The notes under the pieces were generated by a model, which searched no databases, was not told where the DNA came from, and saw only the letters and a list, made by a program, of their open reading frames with translations. A stretch of 64,000 bases of DNA from Buddleja alternifolia (lineage: Eukaryota; Streptophyta; Magnoliopsida; Lamiales; Scrophulariaceae). Position 1 is the first letter of the stretch. Every line of letters begins with the position of its first letter. Shown piece after piece: positions 56,254-64,000 of the stretch. Position numbers and translations under genes: made by a program. Location of the stretch: positions 8,621,077-8,685,076 of the forward strand of contig CM033408.1 of the NCBI GenBank assembly GCA_019426215.1, written 5' to 3'.

Positions 56254-58177
56254 AGTGAGAATAACCTTCTTCGTTTAAAATTTCCTCTTCAGGATTTAAA
56301 AACTCCACAGGTAGACGTTCATAGGCCCTAATCTTGTAGTTTCTTGGAGCAAAACCTGAAGGCTTACTGCGTCCCATATCCAGAAAGTAAGCTAAGTCCT
56401 TATCCCCTTGTGGAATTTTATCAGTACCCCGTTTTTCAAATATCTATATAGAGGCTGGGGTAAGAGGTAGAGGATCTCCATTGGCGAGTGCCAAGTTGTT
56501 TGCAAATTCAACGCTTGAAACTTCATTGTTGAACAGCATTTCCACAAGAGCCTGATCTCTATCAATTATCTTGGCTAAATCATTTTCAGCGACAATGTAG
56601 CATTCTTCATTATAGCCAACTGGAATGAATTCTTCTTCAGGGACTAGAGGCATGAAATTGACAGAGTGATCAATTGTTCTAGAGGGGTCCAGACTGAAGA
56701 AGTGCCTTGGCACAGGAGAATTCTCTATTGATTTTGTAGCGTCTTCAGCAATGCTCTGATCTTCTGAGATTGCCTCTGCTGTAATCAATCTAATTGGTGG
56801 TGGGGAAGCTTCCTCTAAGATAGGCATGCTTCTGACAACATCTTTGGCAATGGCCACCACTTCAGTCAAATTAACATCCAGATGGACATCAGTTGACGCT
56901 TCAGTCACAGTTGGAATAAGAGCTAAGAGAGAAACATCCTCTATAAGAGCAGGATCTTCTACAGATGTAGGAACGAAAGAGCTGTGGGAAGAAATAAACT
57001 TACCCTGAGAGCTTGTCTCAACAGCAATACTTTGAGCGCTTGGCTCAACAGTCTCAGGCTCTTCAGGAACAGGAGCAACTCGACACTTGCTAGTTCTGGA
57101 ACGCTTGAAAATTTTTTTTACGTTGACTCCTTCAACGAGCTTAAGCGGTGGAGCGGAAGGATCAACAGCTGGTTCTTCGAAGTCTATTTGTTTGATGATC
57201 CCTGCCAGCTTCCTTCTCTTGAGAGGTAACTTGTCCTCAGCATCCTCATCGGTTTCCTCATTAACCTTTTGAGGAGAGGGGACAAATTGAACCTTGGGCT
57301 TTCTGGGAGCCCTCTTCTTTGTTGCAGCTGGACGCTTCACAGCTTCTTCTGGCACTGGACGCTCCGCTTCTTCATCGGACGCTTGACGTACTTCCAGACG
57401 CTCAGATAGTGGTTTAGCAGCACCACCAATTTTGGGAGGATTGAAGAGATTATTCAGAATCCTTTTTCCCAGCAACTTGGACTTATTCAATGGAAGGCCA
57501 GACGAGTATACACACTTTGATTTGTACAACAGGTCGCTTAGAACGAGTGCATAAGGTTTATTTGAGGCACTTAAACAGTCCCGAAACCTTCCAAAGATGT
57601 ACTCACTCCAGTTGATTTTGATGTTGAGGAGTATAGCAGTCATCATCTGAAATTGTACTGGGTTCACCTTATCAAAGGTTTCCACTCGGCATTCTATGAT
57701 CTTGCTGCAGAAATCAACCAATAGTCGGTATTTAGACACCAGGTCTTTATTTTCAAAGTATTGAGTGTAGGGTACATCATCGTACGCACTCATGGTTGTC
57801 CATGCTTCCTTGATCTATTTTAATGTAACGTAATCCAATGCCTCACCCTCATTTGGAAGATTGAAGTTCTTGGCAATGGTGGAAGCAGACAAGATAAATT
57901 CCTTTAGAGACTCCTTCTTGGATAAAGGAATTAGACAAGAGATAGACTTCTTGTCCTCTGAAAGTGTAGCAGTCTTCCAGAAGGTATCGACTTCAGTCGG
58001 AAACATATAGAAGTATTGGGTCAAGAACGGTTTGAGCCCAGCTTTGACGACCATGTCCATCATGTCTGTTAGATTGATTTGAGATTGTTCATAGAGAAAT
58101 TTCCAGTCGACAACAAGGCCTTCAGTCACCTTAATGTTAAGTTCAGCAGAAGTAGACGAAGATTTCTTTGGTGCCAT
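56254..58177 (-). pseudogene. ORF3 of copia copy D, truncated
   Basis: Almost the same as ORF3 of copy A, with MAPKK start at 58177, the same amber stops (near 57815 and 56444) and the same truncation. It keeps the nuclear-signal-like KRPAATKKRAPRKPK (about 57337-57293). Differences from copy A are scattered amino acid changes, for example VDFCSK for ADFCSK and IPTVTEA for IPAVTEA. It ends at 56254, where the inverted end of LTR C follows. Confidence 0.82.
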
Positions 58178-59019
58178 TTTTAGTGAAAGAGATGAACTGA
58201 GATTTTCTTTTGCTTTGAGAGAGAGAGAATACGTTTTGCAGATATGTTTGAGTAAAAGTGAATTGTCTTTCTGAAGAAATTGTATTTTAAATGACACAGT
58301 AAAGAATTTTGAGACTTGTGTTCTCTAGTCTCTGTAGGATTTAGACACGTGTAACGACTTTTGAATCTCAGCCATAAATTCATTAACTGCGGACGCGAGT
58401 TTTGTGTAATAGACAGAAATTACATTTGGTAATTCTCATATATAAAGATTTGACATCCGAGTTAAAAGATTTTTAAAACGTTTGGCATTTTCAGAGTGTA
58501 ACGAACGCGCCTGTTTGTACACTGACACGTACACAAACACGTACTATCTCTGAACCGTCATTTTGAAAAAGAAACTTTTGATTACCCGCCAGTTTGATGT
58601 GATAGAAGCGTGCGAGTAGAGTACAAACTAGACCTTTGAGTCTACCCACTACTTCGAAAGAAGTTTGTAAACTTTATGCATGGCTTGTAAAGAAAGTACT
58701 TTTATATTAAGAGTTGATGGGAATTGATTCAACGCTTAACTGATACCACTTGTTTATATGACTGTTATATATGAAAATTAGACGCTTAGGATTGAAAAGA
58801 CTTTTATGTTTGAGCGTCAAATATTTTATGCATATGTAATACTGAGCGTTGATGATCATGCATCTGAAAATTTTGATCATTGGCGCTTGTAGATACGGTT
58901 AAGTACAATTTTAAGGTTCCCCCTAAATTTGATAACTTGTACCAATAAAAAATCTTTGAAACACAAATTAAGTAGATTTCCCCTAAATTATATGTCTAAT
59001 AAAATATGATGCAAAATGA
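58178..59019 (-). promoter_or_regulatory. Spacer with PPT-like tracts and promoter-like motifs before ORF3 (copy D)
   Basis: Inverted counterpart of 31437-32250. It keeps the TATA-like box (58446-58438), two ACGTGT words with a GCGCGTTCGTTACACT word (about 58490-58545), and the two PPT-like tracts (58990-58979 and 58930-58915). It is slightly longer than copy A because copy A has lost a short piece around the ACGTG words. Confidence 0.6.
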
Positions 59020-62000
59020 TTAAGCGTTTAAATCAATCATACGTAATTCACTTCTCAAAGTGAGAAAACGTTGTTCATTGAGTGCTTTGGTGAAGATATC
59101 TGCCAATTGTTTGTCCGTTCCAATGAAGTGCATGGAGATATCTTTCTTTTGAACGTGGTCACGAAGAAAATGGTATCTAATGTCAATGTGTTTGGTTCTA
59201 GAATGAAGAACAGGGTTTTGAGTCATGGCTAGAGCGCTTTGGTTATCACAATGAATGGGGGTTGGACCTAGGATTATTCCATAATCTCTAAGTTGTTACC
59301 TCATCCATAATACTTGTGCACAACAACTTCCTGCAGCTACATACTCAGCTTCGGCTGTAGAGGTAGCTATGGATTGTTGTTTTTTGCTATGCCATGAAAC
59401 TAACCTATCACCTAGAAATTGACAAGTACCACTAGTGCTTTTACGATCTATTTTGCAACCTGCAAAATCTGCATCTGAGTAACCAATTAGTTCAAAAGGA
59501 GAATCCCTAGGATACCATAAGCCCACATTCTGTGTGCCTTTCAGGTATTTAAGGATCTTCTTGGCAGCAATTAAGTGTGACTCTTTAGGATCAGCTTGAA
59601 ATCGTACACACATGCATACCGAAAATATAATATCAGGTCTGCTGGCAGTAAGATAAAGAAGTGAACCGATGATACCTCTATAATTAGTAATATCAACTTT
59701 CTTTCCACTTTCATCTTTATCTAACTTAAGCGTTTGGCTCATTGGAATTTTTTAATATGATGCATTTTCGATACCAAATTTCTTAATCATATCTCGTGAT
59801 CATGCTCATTTCAAATTGTTTTTGCATCATTTTCGAAAATTTCTCACACAGACGCTTGTTAGTAGAACCAAATATAATATCATCAACGTAAATTTGGACT
59901 AAGAGAATGTCTTCGTTATTGGTAATTTTAAATAACATTGTATCAACGCTGCCTTTTGAAAAGCCTTTACCAATAAGAAAGATAGAGAGAGTGTCATACC
60001 ATGCTCGGGGTGCTTGCTTAAGCCCGTAAAGTGCTTTTTCTAGATTATAAACCATACCCTTACCATGATTGTTGATGAATCCTGGTGGTTGCTCCACATA
60101 CACTTCTTCTTGGAGTTTACCATTCAGGAAGGCACTCTCCACGTCCATTTGATACACCATGAACTTTTTGAATGCTGCAAACGCTAGAAACATGCGGATT
60201 GCTTCAAGACGAGCGACAGGAGCGTATGTCTCATCAAAGTCAATACCCTCCTCTTGACAATATCCTTGAGCTACGAGTCTGGCCTTATTTCTTGTCACAA
60301 TGCCGTTCTCATCCATCTTGTTTCTATATACCCATCTAGTTCCAATAACTCCTTGGTGAGTTGGTCTTGGTACTAGCATTCAAACCTTATTTCGTTCAAA
60401 TTGATTAAGCTTTTCTTGTATAGCTTCAATCCAACTTGGGTCGCTTAGCGCTTCATCCACTTTCTTAGGTTCCATTTGAGATAGAAAGCTTGCGAAGATA
60501 GCCTCATTGAACGTAGCGACTCTAGTCCTAACAGGTGCTTCAATATCTCCAATAATCTGCTCAGGTGGATGATCACGCAGCCATAGTTTGTCTGGTTGGA
60601 AGGGGTTAAGAGGTTGAACAGGCGCTTGTGGAACACACGCTTGACTACCTTCTTGCGTAGGCGCTCCAAGTTCACAATTCCTTGTGTGCTCTTGATGATC
60701 ATTCTCTTCATGATCATCAGCATTTCTTACATGATTATCTAGAGTAATCTCACGAGAAATCTTAGGAGGTGGCACTAAGATCTCTTCATCGTCGTCAGTA
60801 TCTTCATCAATAGTAATCTTAGACGCTTGATGACATAGATCTTCAACTGCTACATCATTTAAATTAACTTTACTCAGTTCTTGGTTAGCATCATCAAAAA
60901 CGACATGAATAGATTCCTCAACCTTTGATTTGATCTTATTTAGAATGCGAAAATTCTTTTCATTCTTGACGTAGCCTAGAAAGATTCCCTTATCCGCTTT
61001 AGGATCAAAAGTCTTTAGGCTTTGGGATCCATTATTATGGATAAAACATTTAGAACCAAAGACGTGAAAATATGAAACATTTGGCTTACGTCCCTTCCAC
61101 AATGCTGTTTGTTGACCATGCAACGGTTTTGAGTGTAACAGGTAGTGTAGATCGCTGCGGCCCAAAATCTAGGAGCGAGCTTGGATTCTACTAACATAGT
61201 CCTAGCGGCTTCCTTAAGCGTTCGGTTCCCGCGCTCAGCAACACCATTTTGTTGGGGAATTCTGGGAGCTGAATACTCATGATGTATTCCATTTTCTGCA
61301 CAAAACTTCTCAACAATCTTGTTATTAAACTCAGTACTGTGATCGCTTCTTATTCTTGCAACCTTAAGATTTTTCAATATTTGAAGTTGCCGAATAACCG
61401 TTGTTAACTTGTCACATGTTTCATCTTTGGATGAAACAAATTCCACCCAAGTAAATCGAGAGAAATCATCTACTATCACCAAAGTATACTTCTTACCGCT
61501 TACACTGATTGTTTGAACACGTCCAAACAAATCCATGTGAAGTAGTTCAAGTATTCTAGAGGTAGATAGATGAGGTTTTCTCTTGAACGATGATTTAACT
61601 TGTTTACCCATTTGACAAGCGTCACAAAGACGATCCTTATGAAATGGTCCATTTGGTAATCCCTCTACAAGATTTTGACTTATTAGCTAAGAGATTGTCT
61701 TAAAGTTGAGGTGATTCATTTTTCTATGCCATAACCAACCCATTTTAGATTCATTTTTAGCAACAAAATATGTTGGGTTGTTATCAAGTGTTGAACCCCA
61801 ATCTACTAAATATACGTTGTTAGTTCTTTTTCCTTTCAATTTAGTAGACTTAGTCTTAGCGTCATTTATATGGCAGCAGTCACTTGAGAATATGACTTCA
61901 AAGCCTTTATCACAAAATTGACTTATGCTCAATAAATTGTGCTTCAGATCCTCAACATAATAAACATCACTTATTATGATGTTCCCCCTATGCACAGTAC

Positions 62001-62157
62001 CTATACCTTTGGTTTTACCTTAAGAGTTGTCACCAAATACGACCTGAGGACCATTGGCAGCTTGATAGTTGATCAAAAGATCTTTGGAACCAGTCATGTG
62101 CCTTGACGATCTACTATCAAAGTACCATACAGATGTATCGGCTCTAGCTCTAGGCAC
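59020..62157 (-). pseudogene. pol: pol of copia copy D, broken
   Basis: Same polyprotein as copy A on the opposite strand, ending TAA at 59022-59020. Shared with copy A: TAA in place of the Ser/Lys codons near 62022, the 19 bp deletion near 61103, TGA for Trp near 60382, TAA near 59753 and FGRVQT. Specific to copy D: a 77 bp deletion in RT near 59794 (equal to 30581-30657) and a stop near 59295. Codons that are stops in copy A at 28459 and 30483 are intact here. Motifs for integrase, RT YVDD and RNase H are readable. Confidence 0.92.
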
Positions 62158-62192
62158 CTACAATCAAAAAGGGAAGTTCTATATCTGTTTAG

Positions 62193-62197
62193 GTACC
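62193..62197. repeat. Target site GTACC next to gag-protease element (right arm)
   Basis: Reverse complement of GGTAC, the target duplication seen at 21015 and 28182. The other flank of this copy is beyond the window. Confidence 0.85.
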
Positions 62198-63567
62198 TGA
62201 TAGGAGTCGTTTTTACATAAGTTTTTAGGTCCTTTTAATAACAATTCAGGCCCATATATCATTTATTTCGTGCCACTCGTGCGTTTAATATGTGTAAAGT
62301 GCTTTCAGGTAGTAAGCGACGATGGACGAAGAAAAGGACAAAAAGACGACTCATTTACCCAACGCTGCTCAAGGCTTCGCACTGAGGCGCTTAGGCGCTA
62401 TTTTTCTCGCGCCCAAGCGCGACCCAGCAAACAACAATCAAAGCTTCGTACTTCCGCGCCTAGGCGCCTGAACCGCCATGCCTAGGCGCCACATATCGCG
62501 CGCCTGGGCGCCCCGGAACTTTTGCCCCAAGAAAGACATGCAACATAGGCGGCGCCTAGGCGCCGATCAACGCGCGCCCAGGCGCCGCGATAACAGAATT
62601 TTGGAACTATAAGTAGGATTTTTCAATTCATTTTGTGGGTTCTGAATCTTGGGAATTGGGAGCATTTTTTGGCGTTTTGGGCCATTATCACTGAGCTTGA
62701 AGAGCAAGAAGAGGATAAGAGCCAAGGATTGAAGCTACATCAAAAGATCTATTGCCATTCAACCTTATAGGGAGTTTCTTTCATTGTTCATTGCATTTGA
62801 TGTTTACATTTATGTATAAGAACATGTTGAATTCTTCTATGTTGATAGTTATGGGCTAAATTCATATGGCTAGGGCCTTGTAAGAATTGATTTGTGATTT
62901 ATTTGAATTATTGATAATTGTTGAATTAATTCCTTTGTTGCTATGTGTTATGAATTTGTGCTTATACTCCTTATATGTGATTGATCACCATATGTTTTAT
63001 CAATTGCCTAGCTTAGTATCTTGAGAAAGAGTTAAGTTAGGGTGCAAGAAATTCATAACATCACCGATCAAATAGGAGTTGCCCTAGACATAGGTAAAGA
63101 CTCCCGGGTGAAGTCGTTCGATTCTAATCGAGTAAACTCTAGTTCCTTAATGCATGCTTAGAGGTTAGATTTCCGGGTAGACATACTTAGGAAACCACCG
63201 CTTAAGTGTAGGAGTATATTGCGAGACATCGGGTATTCTTTACCTTAGGAGTTTTCACCATAGCAACTAGATCTAATAATTCAACAAGAATCTTTGAGCG
63301 AATAAGGATCAGATCAAGTCTTGCATGTGCCTTAGCCTATTTCTCACACTTGAGTTTCAATCCGTTGCTTGTTCTTATTTCTTTTGTTCTTTGTTTGCTT
63401 ACTTGCTTTACTCTTAATTTCCGTTAATTTGTATTTACGTTTATTCAAAAATCATAAGCTAAAAATCCAAGTCTCCATGGTTCGACAACCCGGGCTTATT
63501 TTGTCCATTTTTTATTACTACAGAACTAGTATACTTGCTACCAAGCACGTTAGCTTCTAGCGTGTCA
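62198..63567 (+). repeat. 5' LTR of second gag-protease element copy
   Basis: 1370 bp, TGATAGGAGTCG to CGTGTCA, nearly identical to the LTRs at 21020-22389 and 26812-28181. The GGCGCCTAGGCG-type palindromes lie at about 62385-62585. Confidence 0.95.
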
Positions 63568-63573
63568 AGTTTT

Positions 63574-63591
63574 TGGCGCCGTTGCCGGGGA
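63574..63591 (+). other. Primer-binding site of second gag-protease copy (tRNA-Asp)
   Basis: TGGCGCCGTTGCCGGGGA, six bases after the LTR end, complementary to plant tRNA-Asp. Confidence 0.93.
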
Positions 63592-64000
63592 CTTGTTTAT
63601 TTTGAGTTTTTGATTTTCATTTTTGCTTTTGTTTTCTTTTACGTTTTCATAATTATTAGTCTTTTCTTTACTTCTTGTTTTTCAACCTCGGGCGAACTTT
63701 CATGTACCCGAGAATTTTTCAAAAAGACCCAACCCCGCACAAAACGCACAACCGGGAACCTATCAAGCTCCACGACCACCTTTCAACAACCCACCCCCGA
63801 GACAAAGCAACTTCAATGGACAAGGTCAAGATCAAGTGCAAATGCGACCTCTCACAACCGATGAGAGACTCGATGCTCACATGAAGAAATCCGATACGTC
63901 GTTCAACGAACTTCGGGGTATGATGAAGGACATGTTTATGGAATTGAAGGACTTGCGAACTCAAGTGGGTCAAATTTCCAATGCGGTGAGTGGTAGAGCC
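63592..64000 (+). pseudogene. gag: gag of second gag-protease copy, 5' deleted, runs off window
   Basis: The leader (to about 63677) is joined to a point equal to 25687 in the left copy, so about 1 kb, including the start codon and the capsid domain, is missing. The remaining frame encodes the Pro/Asn-rich and coiled-coil-like part (MKKSDTSFNELRGMMKDMFM). Where the left copy has the amber stop at 25606, this copy has a Tyr codon. The element continues past 64000. Confidence 0.85.

Larger units (their letters stand above)
56254..62197 (-). mobile_element. Copia copy D, inverted copy of part of copy A
   Basis: On the - strand this runs from the gag-pol junction (62197) through pol and spacer to ORF3, which is cut at 56254 exactly as in copy A. 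No LTR of its own is present at either end in the window. It shares most of copy A's disabling mutations and the gag-protease element's insertion site. Confidence 0.92.
56254..64000 (-). repeat. Right arm of large inverted duplication
   Basis: Reverse complement of about 25372-34174. The arm starts at the ORF3 breakpoint (AGTGAGAATAACC) and runs to the window end inside gag of the gag-protease element. Arm length differs from the left mainly through a 77 bp and an approximately 1 kb deletion. Confidence 0.93.

Overview
This is plant nuclear DNA, most likely from a eudicot. It consists of transposable elements inserted into one another. I see no ordinary host gene, no tRNA or rRNA gene and no CRISPR array. 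The evidence is the plant retrotransposon lineages, the primer-binding sites for plant tRNA-iMet and tRNA-Asp, a CACTA DNA transposon with plant-type introns, and AT-rich sequence between the genes.

Layout. (1) Positions 1-17062 hold an old, decayed Ty3/gypsy element of the Tat type on the + strand: gag, protease, reverse transcriptase, RNase H, a second RNase H and integrase. (2) Its reverse transcriptase is split by a 9352 bp CACTA (En/Spm) transposon at 4993-14344, which is flanked by AAG duplications. Both CACTA genes look intact: a 1093-residue TNP2-type transposase, and a 12-exon, 727-residue TnpA-like protein ending in a Ulp1-type cysteine protease. (3) The Tat integrase is cut at 17063 by a Ty1/copia element (copy A, SIRE-like) with a 1667 bp LTR, gag, pol and an extra downstream gene (ORF3). 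(4) Copy A is itself split at 21020-28181 by a 7162 bp LTR element on the - strand that carries only gag and protease. It has identical-length 1370 bp LTRs, a GGTAC target duplication and a tRNA-Asp primer site. (5) Positions 34181-56253 hold a composite of two more copies of the copia family (B and C). It has an LTR at each end and none between them. Copy B keeps an uninterrupted 1079-codon pol, and copy C keeps an almost complete ORF3 of about 1317 codons. (6) From 56254 to the window end, copy D and the start of another gag-protease element lie in inverted orientation.

The left arm (about 25372-34180) and the right arm (56254-64000) form a large inverted duplication. They share the same nested insertion site, the same truncation of ORF3 and several of the same disabling mutations.

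The most interesting signal is ORF3 of the copia family. It is a long gene unlike gag or pol, separated from pol by a spacer of roughly 0.8-1 kb with promoter-like motifs (TATA box, CGCG-box and ACGTGTC words, CT-rich leader). It encodes a nucleoplasmin-like nuclear localisation signal in all four copies. The family is also unusually rich in the CpG-containing word AAGCGYC, both in LTRs and in coding sequence. I suggest, as inference only, that ORF3 is a nuclear accessory protein acting on its own element. All assignments were made by reading the sequence; no database search was possible.
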